Source: Myroides odoratus (GTDB taxonomy: Bacteria; Bacteroidota; Bacteroidia; Flavobacteriales; Flavobacteriaceae). From it: a stretch of DNA of 64,000 bases. Below are positions 16,362 to 23,399 of the stretch, in pieces (positions within the stretch are counted from its first letter, which is position 1; each line of letters opens with the position of its first letter). Both the position numbers and the translations under genes were made by a program. Below the pieces are notes generated by a model that saw only the letters and a program-made list of their open reading frames with translations, was not told where the DNA came from and searched no databases. The DNA lies in assembly GCF_001549985.1 (NCBI RefSeq), contig NZ_LROZ01000001.1, forward strand, positions 124,001 to 188,000, given 5' to 3'.

Positions 16362-17456
16362 CTATCTTCCAAATACTTCTTTCAGTTGTTTCAATACATT
16401 TCCACCACCAGACAAGCTAATTTCTCCCACTTTTTCTGCAATTTTCTCAATGTATTCCATCTCTTTCAATCGCATCAACATTTCATTTTCTTCCATTAAT
16501 TTAGCTGTATTCAACAAGCTACGAGTAGCTGCTGTTTCTTCCCTTCTAGTAATCATATTCGCTTGTGCCTTTTTCTCAGCAATCAAAACTTGATTCATAA
16601 TCTCACGAATATCTCCTGGTAGGATAATATCTTTAATTCCACAAGCTTTTATATCGATTCCCAATGCAGCAACGTTTTCTTTTACATCAGCTAAAATGGC
16701 TTGAGAAACATTTTCTTTGTTTTCCATTAGCTCATCAAAAGACATACGTCCTACCTTTTCTCTCAACATCAATTGAATGCTATTGTACAATTGTTTTTCT
16801 ACTTCTTTGTTTTCGACATAAGCCAATAACAAATCACAAAACTGATAGACAATATTGAAATTGATACGCAACTGCACTTTGTCTTTGGTCAAGATTTCTT
16901 GTCCATTCATATCCATCGTTTGCTGACGTACATCGACAACGAGCATTTGAACTTTGATTTCATTTTTCCAATAGCAATAATCCCCTGCAGTCAGGAATCC
17001 TTGAAACTGTTCATCAACAAACAATAATCCTTTCTCATTTGCACCAACCGTGTACATTCGCAGGAAGTTGAGCATATTCCCTTTGTTTCTAATGTTTCGA
17101 GCAATCGTTGAGGGTACTTCTAAACCATCCATTGCAAAACGCTCAAAAGTGTAGATTTTCGCTTCTTTCCAATATACATATCTTCCAGCACCTAAGGCTG
17201 TAAAGAACACTTTGTTTTTATAGACAAGTACAACTTCGTTATCTAGTACATCAACAACCGTTACAAGCGCGGCGAACTGCTTATTTTCTAACAAAGCATC
17301 CAAGTCTCTACGCATAGGAAACATTTCCGCTTGATTGAATTCCATCACTTCTTTTTGTCCCCACAACCAATACTGACCTGTAGGATAAACTTTTTGCAAC
17401 TCTCCTTGGTTAAAAACTAGTGCAACGTGATTTGTTTTTACTTGTAACTTTTTCAT
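16362..17456 (-). CDS. Slipin / SPFH (band 7) family protein
   Basis: 364 residues. The SPFH core runs through VVDVRQQTMDMNGQEILTKD, VQLRINFNIVYQF, NSIQLMLREKVGRMSFDELMENK and VAALGIDIKACGIKDIILPGDI (about 170-290), as in slipin/band-7 proteins. It ends in a helical Ala/Glu-rich region (IAEKKAQANMITRREETAATRSLL). Unlike classic stomatins there is no obvious N-terminal membrane segment. The first ~150 residues look like a duplicated beta domain. Slipins of this kind accompany RtcB RNA-repair genes in many bacteria, and their role may be scaffolding. It is the first protein gene after the tRNA-like RNAs and probably shares their promoter. Confidence 0.85.
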   Translation of the reverse strand: MKKLQVKTNHVALVFNQGELQKVYPTGQYWLWGQKEVMEFNQAEMFPMRRDLDALLENKQFAALVTVVDVLDNEVVLVYKNKVFFTALGAGRYVYWKEAKIYTFERFAMDGLEVPSTIARNIRNKGNMLNFLRMYTVGANEKGLLFVDEQFQGFLTAGDYCYWKNEIKVQMLVVDVRQQTMDMNGQEILTKDKVQLRINFNIVYQFCDLLLAYVENKEVEKQLYNSIQLMLREKVGRMSFDELMENKENVSQAILADVKENVAALGIDIKACGIKDIILPGDIREIMNQVLIAEKKAQANMITRREETAATRSLLNTAKLMEENEMLMRLKEMEYIEKIAEKVGEISLSGGGNVLKQLKEVFGR

Positions 17457-17767
17457 AACTATATTTTTTATTTTTTAAATCATTTTGAATAAGAACAGTT
17501 TAACTAGATTTCCCTTCACTAGGCGGAAAAAGAAGTTCGCTTTGAAGTTGAATCATTTGTGTATAGCCTAGAATCACGCAGCAAGCGAGTTATTCTTTCT
17601 ATATCATCCCTGATTTTCCTTTCATATCGTAACTTGTTTTTACAAGCGTTGATCCGGTGTTTTTATGCGGGTTATCCGAAGACTTCCAACCTAAAAACTG
17701 AAACACTAGTTGACTGAACTTTTTTATGGAGGAGATTTTTTATTGAAGTTCTCCATCTTCACCTAAG

Positions 17768-17855
17768 ATTGCTTTTAAGGCAATGGTATTCTACTCTAAC
17801 CAACTGAGTTACATTGCTGTTGCAATGGTAGGATTCGAACCTACGACCCAAATAC
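17768..17855 (-). ncRNA. tRNA-like RNA with permuted order (Y-RNA-like module) plus an anticodon-like hairpin
   Basis: On the minus strand, 5' to 3', a closing strand GTATT (17851-17855) is followed by a T-arm: stem GTAGG/CCTAC with loop TTCGAAT (17828-17844). Next comes acceptor strand CATTGC (17822-17827), a 4-base loop, and acceptor strand GCAATG (17812-17817). Then a D-arm, ACTC/GAGT around AGTTGGTTA (17793-17809), and a closing strand AATAC (17786-17790). The helix GTATT/AATAC sits where an anticodon stem would be. This is the topology known for the tRNA-mimic part of bacterial YrlA Y RNAs. A further hairpin ATTGC-CTTAAAA-GCAAT (17768-17784) looks like an anticodon arm with anticodon UAA. 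There is no free acceptor end, so it is not a working tRNA. Confidence 0.65.
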
Positions 17856-17880
17856 ATACTAAACCACTAGTCATCCATCT

Positions 17881-17955
17881 AAAGGAAGTGAGGAGTCGAA
17901 CCTCAATATTCTACTTGACCAAACAGGATAAGATAAACGATGGTCCCTTACTTCC
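17881..17955 (-). ncRNA. tRNA-like RNA element 1 (75 nt)
   Basis: The minus-strand sequence starts GGAAGT (17950-17955) and ends ACTTCC (17884-17889), a perfect 6-bp acceptor-like stem spanning 72 bases, then TTT. Just inside is a T-arm with stem TGAGG/CCTCA and loop TTCGACT (17889-17905). The middle has a GACCA/TGGTC stem (17917-17921 with 17941-17945) and a D-loop-like GTTTGGTC, but no proper anticodon arm. It resembles a degenerate tRNA or tRNA mimic. The preceding promoter and operator, and the following slipin/RlaP/RtcB genes, suggest it is the first part of the operon transcript. Alternative folds that pair the T-arm with the next D-arm-like segment are possible. Confidence 0.55.
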
Positions 17956-18000
17956 GCGCTATACTGAAACGCTTCCTAGGTTTGTATCTTTCGAACAGTA

Positions 18001-18008
18001 CAAAGATG
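18001..18008 (-). promoter_or_regulatory. Candidate -7 element for the tRNA-like/slipin/RlaP/rtcB transcript
   Basis: The minus strand reads CATCTTTG, one mismatch from TAnnTTTG. A TTGTTTG (-33-like) lies inside the operator at 18017-18039, at a plausible spacing. Transcription would start near 17995 and run into the tRNA-like elements. Confidence 0.4.
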
Positions 18009-18016
18009 CACTCCAT

Positions 18017-18039
18017 ACTACGCAAACAACATGCGTAGT
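18017..18039. promoter_or_regulatory. Inverted-repeat operator O1
   Basis: ACTACGCA, 7-base spacer, TGCGTAGT. It overlaps the likely -33 region of the minus-strand operon. It is identical in half-sites and spacing to O2 100 bp away, and is the likely binding site of the adjacent WYL regulator. Confidence 0.75.
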
Positions 18040-18115
18040 TAAAAATATTTTTTATTATTTCCCCAAAACACTATATACCAACAGTTTAAAAATTATTTTA
18101 TTTTTTAAAATTATC

Positions 18116-18140
18116 AACTACGCACATACACTGCGTAGTT
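18116..18140. promoter_or_regulatory. Inverted-repeat operator O2
   Basis: AACTACGCA, 7-base spacer, TGCGTAGTT, ending 14 bp before the -7 box of the WYL gene. It shares its half-sites with O1. The paired sites flank the AT-rich divergent promoter region. Confidence 0.78.
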
Positions 18141-18154
18141 TAACCAAAAAAGAG

Positions 18155-18162
18155 TATATTTG
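18155..18162 (+). promoter_or_regulatory. -7 promoter element of the WYL regulator gene
   Basis: TATATTTG fits the consensus TAnnTTTG and lies 25 bp before the ATG at 18188. Operator O2 covers the -33 position, consistent with autoregulation. Confidence 0.65.
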
Positions 18163-18187
18163 AAATGCAATTCAACTAAAAAATTTC

Positions 18188-19210
18188 ATGGCTACAAATA
18201 AACTTGCCTTGTTACGCTACCGTATTCTTGATGAATGTTTACAAAATAGATTCAGAAAGTGGACACTAGATGACCTAATCGAAAAAGTAGCCGATGGATT
18301 ATATGAATACGAAGGAATAGATACAGGAATCAGCAAGCGTACGATCCAAATGGACATACAGACCATGCGTAGCGATAGCTTGGGGTATAACGCTCCTATT
18401 GTGGTCGTGGACCGTAAATACTATACCTATGAAGATCCGCAATACAGCATCAAAAACTCTCCGATCAACGATGCTGATATGGAGAAACTCAAAGAAGTCG
18501 TAGCGATTTTAAAACATTTAAATGGGTTTAGTCAAGTAGATGAGATGAGTGAAGTGATTGCAAAACTTGATAATAATTTACTCACACGCAGTACGCAAGC
18601 GCCCAATTACATTCAGATGGAAGGTAATCCTTTATTAAAGGGAATTAAGTTTATTAGCCCCTTATATGAAGCCATAAAGAACAAACAAACGTTGCTGATT
18701 GAATACAAATCGTTTAAATCGAAAGAAGCGTCTAAGAATCTCTATTATCCATATTTACTGAAGGAATACCGCAATCGATGGTTTTTGATTACCCGAAGTA
18801 GCAAAAACAAACATTTACTTACTTTGGCATTAGATCGCATGACCAATGTATACACTATTGCTAATGAGCCATACAAAGAATACCAAGGAGTTAACTTTGA
18901 TCGTTATTTTGAAGATACTTTAGGCGTAACAAAAACAGAACAAGACCGCGCACAGAAAGTTATTTTATGGGTGAATCAATATCATGCACCTTATGTTAAA
19001 ACAAAACCGTTGCATAGTTCACAACAACTGTTAGAGGAAAATGAAAAAGGAATCAAGATTCGTTTGGATATAGTATTGAATTTCGAATTGGAACGCGAAA
19101 TCTTGGGGTTTGGCGAAGCGATAATCGTACTATCCCCTCGGCATTTACAACGACAGATTGCTAAACGCGTGGAGAAAATGCATCAACAGTATTTGAAAGA
19201 GGAAATATAA
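18188..19210 (+). CDS. WYL-domain transcriptional regulator of the RNA-repair locus
   Basis: 340 residues. An N-terminal winged-helix region (about 5-70: LALLRYRILDECLQN, then SKRTIQMDIQTMR) is followed by a WYL domain (about 150-225: LLIEYKSF, then YYPYLLKEYRNRWFLITRS). A C-terminal WCX-like region (about 255-335) is also present. WYL domains are thought to sense nucleic-acid or nucleotide ligands and often regulate defence and repair loci. It is divergent from the slipin/RlaP/rtcB operon. Two identical inverted repeats between them are the natural binding sites. I infer that damaged-RNA products relieve repression or trigger activation. It ends at a strong bidirectional terminator. Confidence 0.9.
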   Translation: MATNKLALLRYRILDECLQNRFRKWTLDDLIEKVADGLYEYEGIDTGISKRTIQMDIQTMRSDSLGYNAPIVVVDRKYYTYEDPQYSIKNSPINDADMEKLKEVVAILKHLNGFSQVDEMSEVIAKLDNNLLTRSTQAPNYIQMEGNPLLKGIKFISPLYEAIKNKQTLLIEYKSFKSKEASKNLYYPYLLKEYRNRWFLITRSSKNKHLLTLALDRMTNVYTIANEPYKEYQGVNFDRYFEDTLGVTKTEQDRAQKVILWVNQYHAPYVKTKPLHSSQQLLEENEKGIKIRLDIVLNFELEREILGFGEAIIVLSPRHLQRQIAKRVEKMHQQYLKEEI

Positions 19211-19216
19211 CCAACC

Positions 19217-19260
19217 TATAAAAGAAAAGAGAAGTTCAAGAGCTTCTCTTTTCTTTTATA
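19217..19260. terminator. Bidirectional terminator, 18-bp stem
   Basis: The arm at 19217-19234 (purine-rich, ending GAGAAG) is fully complementary to 19243-19260 around the loop TTCAAGAG. It lies between the convergent WYL gene and the secreted-protein gene, overlapping the latter's stop. Confidence 0.9.
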
Positions 19261-20173
19261 TTTTTTCTTGAAATTCAAGCAACTTGCGTTTTACTTCTCT
19301 TGATACTTCGTTTTCATCAATGGCAAGAACTAAATCTTTTAAGTCCTGACGATTGGATAACGCAGCGATAATTCTACTACCTAATTGAAAGAAAGGGAAG
19401 CCTTTATCTTTTAATGACGCTTGCTTTAGCTGCTTGGATACAAAATCTAGTATTTCTTTGTCTTGTGCATACTTTAGATGATTTAATACCTTCAAATCCA
19501 TTACATTGATTTCATTTTTATCGAAAATGATTTGACGTACTACTTTATTCTGCTCTGCAGTAACGGAATAAGGATTCGCTACAAGATTTCGTTCTATTGT
19601 ACGATCCACTTTCTCGTTGAGCAATTCAAAAAAACCATCCCAGCGCGTTAACGGCTCTTTGATACAATCCACCATCCAATTAATAAACTGTTGTTCTTGT
19701 CGCCCCGGATTCGAGATTGCTAAAACAGCTTGTAAGGCGATTAACTTCTCTTTATACAGGTAATAATCAGCTGTAGTTACTTCTCTTGCTCCATAAGACC
19801 AGGAATAAGGCCAATAAAAATTCTCTTTCTCATCTTTATTCAGAAAAAGCAAAACGTCTTGTCCTTGTTTAAAATCAAAAGGCTCTGGACACATCATCCC
19901 AATATAATGGGCAATACAAATTTCCCTTTCCATTAACTCCCCTTTTAGTTCTTCCTGTATAACGACTTGAACCCAGGTATTATATAACCTTGGTGGTTTT
20001 GTCACGTCATACTCTTCTTCTACAGGTATAAAACCAACGACTTTTCCATATACCAGATGATCTGCTCCTTTATACAAATCACTTAAAGTCTGCGGAAAAA
20101 TAGGATATGCCCACAAAGAGTCACAACTTCCCCACAGAAAGAATACAAGAATAAAAAACAAATACTTCTGCAT
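19256..20173 (-). CDS. Secreted protein of unknown function
   Basis: 305 residues. The N-terminus (QKYLFFILVFFLWGSCDSLWA) is a signal peptide; SLWA-Y is a possible signal-peptidase I site, and GSC could be a lipobox. The region LVYGKVVGFIP, then TWVQVVIQEELKGEL, MCPEPFDFKQGQDVLLFL is beta-rich, and several Cys are present. It recalls secreted beta-barrel (NTR-like) proteins, but I cannot assign a family. The C-terminal half is helical and charged. Monocistronic, convergent with the WYL gene. Probably periplasmic. Confidence 0.6.
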   Translation of the reverse strand: MQKYLFFILVFFLWGSCDSLWAYPIFPQTLSDLYKGADHLVYGKVVGFIPVEEEYDVTKPPRLYNTWVQVVIQEELKGELMEREICIAHYIGMMCPEPFDFKQGQDVLLFLNKDEKENFYWPYSWSYGAREVTTADYYLYKEKLIALQAVLAISNPGRQEQQFINWMVDCIKEPLTRWDGFFELLNEKVDRTIERNLVANPYSVTAEQNKVVRQIIFDKNEINVMDLKVLNHLKYAQDKEILDFVSKQLKQASLKDKGFPFFQLGSRIIAALSNRQDLKDLVLAIDENEVSREVKRKLLEFQEKI

Positions 20174-20323
20174 ACGTCTTAACTTAAATAAACAAAGGAT
20201 AACTATTCTAAGATACTACATTCAAAATAAAAATAAAGAATAAATAAAACTTATTCATTTAACTTTATTAAAACTTATATTAATTTTATTATATTTAAAC
20301 TTAACATTATTAAAAAATATAGT

Positions 20324-20824
20324 TTGAAGACTCAACATCCCATTCAAAAAATCCAACCTACTCCACTAGATCGTTGTTTAGATGCAATAAATGTAGTACT
20401 ACTTCTTATTTTTATAGGAACCACCTACTATTATTATGGTCAATTACCCGAAACTATCCCCACGCATTTTAATATTGCTGGTGAACCTGATGCGTATGGA
20501 GATAAAATCACCCTGTTTTTCTTATTGGGAATCGGCGGATTTGTTTTTGCTTTGTTGTACTACTTTCAAAACAAACCCCACCTCTTTAAACATCAGATAA
20601 CAATAACCGCTGAAAATATAGAAGAGCAATATACCAAAGCCATACGCATGATGCGCGTATTAAACACCTTTACAATCCTTCTATTTTTCTATATTCAATA
20701 CCAAACCATTCAAACTGCCTTAGGCAAAGAAGAAGGATTGGGTCAATACTTTATTGTTTTTGTCGTAATTGGTGGTTTACTTCCTTTACTGACTTTCGTA
20801 TATTCTAGTAAAAAGAAATCGTAG
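20324..20824 (+). CDS. DUF1648 membrane protein
   Basis: 166 residues, starting with TTG at 20324; no in-frame ATG fits upstream. Four hydrophobic segments are seen (about 21-41, 63-81, 112-127, 140-160). The signature LPETIPTHFNIAGEPDAYG (about 44-62) is the DUF1648 motif, known from SdpI-like and related integral membrane proteins. Here it stands alone, without the rest of SdpI. Function unknown. A hairpin terminator follows directly. Confidence 0.75.
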   Translation: MKTQHPIQKIQPTPLDRCLDAINVVLLLIFIGTTYYYYGQLPETIPTHFNIAGEPDAYGDKITLFFLLGIGGFVFALLYYFQNKPHLFKHQITITAENIEEQYTKAIRMMRVLNTFTILLFFYIQYQTIQTALGKEEGLGQYFIVFVVIGGLLPLLTFVYSSKKKS

Positions 20825-20830
20825 CCCAAT

Positions 20831-20861
20831 AAAAAAGGCCTGTCTTTCGACAAGCCTTTTT
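20831..20861. terminator. Bidirectional terminator
   Basis: AAAAAGGC..TGTC and GACA..GCCTTTTT around TTTC. The stem and loop are nearly the same as the hairpin at 21963-21993. It separates convergent genes. Confidence 0.8.
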
Positions 20862-20864
20862 ACT

Positions 20865-21419
20865 TTATTTTTTATCCCAAACTAAACCTTGAGCATCGTA
20901 TTCGAATACGTTTAAACCGGCGTCAAAAATATCAATTTCAACCATCACTTTTTTGGCTTTCAACAATTTATTGAGAATTTCCTTTTCTTTGTCTAGAAAA
21001 ACATAATTATTGGCAGAACCCGTGGCAGTCGTATATTTATAATTCACCGTTGCCTCGTCATCAAACTTAAATTTCACCGTTTTCTCCCCAATCAAACTCG
21101 GCATAATTTGTCCTTTATCTAAAAATAAATACACCTCATTTCCCTTTCCTAGGTTACGCACAAAAATAGACAGGGTTGATCCTCCTTTATAGGGAAATTT
21201 CAGATTTACTTTATTGGTGGATTTTAACCCCGCATAATAGTTGGTGGTCCCCTCCATTTTATCGGTTTCTTCTGAATACTCCCATTTCGTTTTTGGGCCA
21301 CTTTCAGCCGTTGTTTGTTCCGAATCCGAATCTTTCTTCGCGGATTTATCCCCACCAGAAGCAAGGGCGATTACTAACATAAAAGCGACTGCAAGAGCCG
21401 AAAATAAATTCTTTTTCAT
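20865..21419 (-). CDS. Secreted protein of unknown function
   Basis: 184 residues. The N-terminus NLFSALAVAFMLVIALASGG is a signal peptide, followed by a short Lys/Asp/Ser/Thr-rich linker (about 24-42). The mature part is beta-rich with no cysteine: NKVNLKFPYKGGSTLSIFVR, VYLFLDKGQIM, VKFKFDDEATVNYKY. I do not recognise the family. The product is probably periplasmic or surface-exposed. It is followed downstream by the terminator at 20831 and lies 18 bp after the small membrane-protein gene on the same strand, so the two may be co-transcribed. Confidence 0.6.
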   Translation of the reverse strand: MKKNLFSALAVAFMLVIALASGGDKSAKKDSDSEQTTAESGPKTKWEYSEETDKMEGTTNYYAGLKSTNKVNLKFPYKGGSTLSIFVRNLGKGNEVYLFLDKGQIMPSLIGEKTVKFKFDDEATVNYKYTTATGSANNYVFLDKEKEILNKLLKAKKVMVEIDIFDAGLNVFEYDAQGLVWDKK

Positions 21420-21437
21420 ATATCTAAATATTAATTT

Positions 21438-21848
21438 CTATTTCTTTCTTTTAAAAATCCAATACGCTCCTCCTATTCCAATCAAAATAAACACAAGATC
21501 ATACCAATCGAATGTACCATAAAATACTTCCAGGCCAATCGATACAGTCACCAACACCCCGAGCCAAACATAATATCCCGTTGACTGAACATCTTCCCAC
21601 ACAAGTGCTACAAGCGCTGAAAAGGCAAAAGCCCATAAACCATCTGGTAGATGATACTGCACCCAATAAGGCAATTCAATTTTATACCCCTTGATCGGAA
21701 GGAACTGTAAAAAGTAAATAGATGAATCTCTAGCCATAACATAAATCAAACTCCCCAACAACAAGGGTAAAAAAACAAACCAAAAGCTTGTCTTACTGAT
21801 TGATTTTATCTTATCCAAATTCACTTTTTTTATATCAATTATATTCAA
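21438..21848 (-). CDS. Small integral membrane protein (VanZ-like appearance)
   Basis: 136 residues with about four hydrophobic segments: 21-42, 73-88, 93-108 and 115-131. The end is the basic KRKK. The pattern LPDGLWAFAFSALVALVW, then SIGLEVFY and DLVFILIGIGGAYWIF is reminiscent of VanZ-like or small DUF membrane proteins, but I do not claim a family. It is the upstream partner of the secreted-protein gene, separated by 18 bp. An AT-rich stretch precedes it. Confidence 0.55.
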   Translation of the reverse strand: MNIIDIKKVNLDKIKSISKTSFWFVFLPLLLGSLIYVMARDSSIYFLQFLPIKGYKIELPYWVQYHLPDGLWAFAFSALVALVWEDVQSTGYYVWLGVLVTVSIGLEVFYGTFDWYDLVFILIGIGGAYWIFKRKK

Positions 21849-21962
21849 AAATAAAGATTATTAAAATCTTAAAAAAACTAATTTTAACATTTATTAATCA
21901 ATATATCACTCCGAAAGATATTTTTCTTATTTCATACTCCAACACCTCCAAGTTTATTCCAT

Positions 21963-21993
21963 AAAAAAAGGCTTGTCTTTCGACAAGCCTTTT
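21963..21993. terminator. Terminator of the E2 gene
   Basis: AAAAAGGCTTGTC, loop TTTC, GACAAGCCTTTT. It differs from the 20831 hairpin by a change that improves pairing. It lies between two minus-strand units and serves the dihydrolipoyl acyltransferase gene. Confidence 0.8.
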
Positions 21994-22011
21994 GACTCTA
22001 TATAGGATAGA

Positions 22012-23316
22012 TTATATTTCTCTGTTGATATCCCAAGCTTCTAAAATGTCAGCTACACGCTTCACAAAAGAACCTCCTAATGCTCCATCTACTACACGGT
22101 GATCATAACTGTGTGATAAGAACATTTTTTGACGGATACCGATAAAGTCTCCTTCTGGTGTTTCAATAACCGCTGGTACTTTGCGAATAGCTCCTAAAGC
22201 TAAAATACCTACTTGTGGTTGATTGATGATTGGCGTACCAAATACACTACCAAAAGTACCTACGTTTGTAACTGTATACGTACCTCCTTGTGTATCGTCT
22301 GGTTTTAATTTTCCAGCTTTCGCACGGTTTCCTAAGTCATTAACCGCTTTAGCCATACCAACGATATTCAATTGATCTGCATTTTTAATTACAGGTACAA
22401 TTAAGTTTCCGTTTGGTAATGCAGCAGCCATTCCTAAGTTGATATTCTTTTTCTTGATGATGAAATCACCATCAACAGAAATATTCATTCCTGGGAAATC
22501 TTTTAATGCTTTAGCAACAGCTTCCATGAAGATTGGTGTGAATGTTAATTTTTCACCTTCTCTCTTTTCGAAAGCTCCTTTTACTTTATCTCTCCATTTT
22601 ACGATATTCGTAACGTCAACTTCAATAAATGATTGTACGTGAGCTGAAGTTTGAACTGATTGTACCATATAACCTGAAATCAGTTTACGCATACGATCCA
22701 TTTCAACAATTTCATCACCTCCATTTACAGAAACTGGTACTGCTTTAGCTGCAGCTGCTGGTGCAGCTGTAGGTTTTGCAACCTCTGCTTTAGCTACTGG
22801 AGCTGCTGCTTGTGGTTGAGAACCTCTTTGTTCAACATAAGCTAAAATATCATTTTTCGTTACTCTTCCTTCTTTTCCTGTTCCTTGGATAGCTTCCAAC
22901 TCGCTTAAAGAGATTCCCTCTTCTTTTGCAATGTTTTTAACTAAAGGTGAAAAGAATTTCTCAGAAGCTGAAAAATCTACTGGTGCAGCAGCTTCTTGTG
23001 CTACATTTACTGTTTGTTCTACGGCTGCCACTGTTGGAGTTGATGTAGCAGCTGGAGTTGAAGTAACTTCTCCTCCTTCAGTTTCAATGATAGCGATAGT
23101 TTGTCCTACTTGAACAACATCGTCTACTTGAAATAATATTTCAACCAAAGTTCCCTCTACTTCTGATGGAACTTCACTGTCAACTTTATCCGTTGCGATT
23201 TCTAATACTGTCTCATCAGCCTCAATGCGATCCCCTACATTCTTCAACCAGTTTGTAATGGTTGCTTCCGCAACACTTTCTCCCATTTTGGGTAATTTCA
23301 ATTCGAACTTTGCCAT
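22012..23316 (-). CDS. Dihydrolipoamide acyltransferase (E2) of a 2-oxoacid dehydrogenase complex
   Basis: 434 residues. The lipoyl domain (1-80) has the modified Lys in EIATDKVDSEVPS. An Ala/Pro/Val-rich linker follows, then the E1/E3-binding domain (about 123-160: SPLVKNIAKEEGISLSELE, GTGKEGRVTKNDIL). The catalytic domain carries the active-site SYDHRVVDGALGG near the C-terminus. It transfers an acyl group from lipoamide to CoA. One lipoyl domain and the sequence favour branched-chain 2-oxoacid or 2-oxoglutarate complexes over pyruvate E2, but I cannot separate them. It is monocistronic with its own -7 box. E1 and E3 genes are not adjacent. Confidence 0.9.
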   Translation of the reverse strand: MAKFELKLPKMGESVAEATITNWLKNVGDRIEADETVLEIATDKVDSEVPSEVEGTLVEILFQVDDVVQVGQTIAIIETEGGEVTSTPAATSTPTVAAVEQTVNVAQEAAAPVDFSASEKFFSPLVKNIAKEEGISLSELEAIQGTGKEGRVTKNDILAYVEQRGSQPQAAAPVAKAEVAKPTAAPAAAAKAVPVSVNGGDEIVEMDRMRKLISGYMVQSVQTSAHVQSFIEVDVTNIVKWRDKVKGAFEKREGEKLTFTPIFMEAVAKALKDFPGMNISVDGDFIIKKKNINLGMAAALPNGNLIVPVIKNADQLNIVGMAKAVNDLGNRAKAGKLKPDDTQGGTYTVTNVGTFGSVFGTPIINQPQVGILALGAIRKVPAVIETPEGDFIGIRQKMFLSHSYDHRVVDGALGGSFVKRVADILEAWDINREI

Positions 23317-23353
23317 ATTTATAACCTAAGGTTGTGTTTCTTAATTCAGATTA

Positions 23354-23361
23354 CAAATTTA
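23354..23361 (-). promoter_or_regulatory. -7 promoter element of the E2 gene
   Basis: The minus strand reads TAAATTTG, matching TAnnTTTG, about 38 bp before the ATG. Confidence 0.55.
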
Positions 23362-23399
23362 ATAATATTTCGGACTTTTTCCACGTAAAGATAAAATTA

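Noticed and set aside
17768..17855. A genuine tRNA-Leu(UAA), because a hairpin has loop CTTAAAA
   Set aside because: The T-arm precedes the D-arm, the acceptor stem is sealed by a short loop, there is no leucine-type long variable arm, and no free acceptor end exists. It is better read as a tRNA mimic.
17783..18163. 126-residue open frame on the plus strand across the slipin/WYL gap
   Set aside because: It runs antisense through the tRNA-like elements and operator O1, has no start-site support and no protein pattern.
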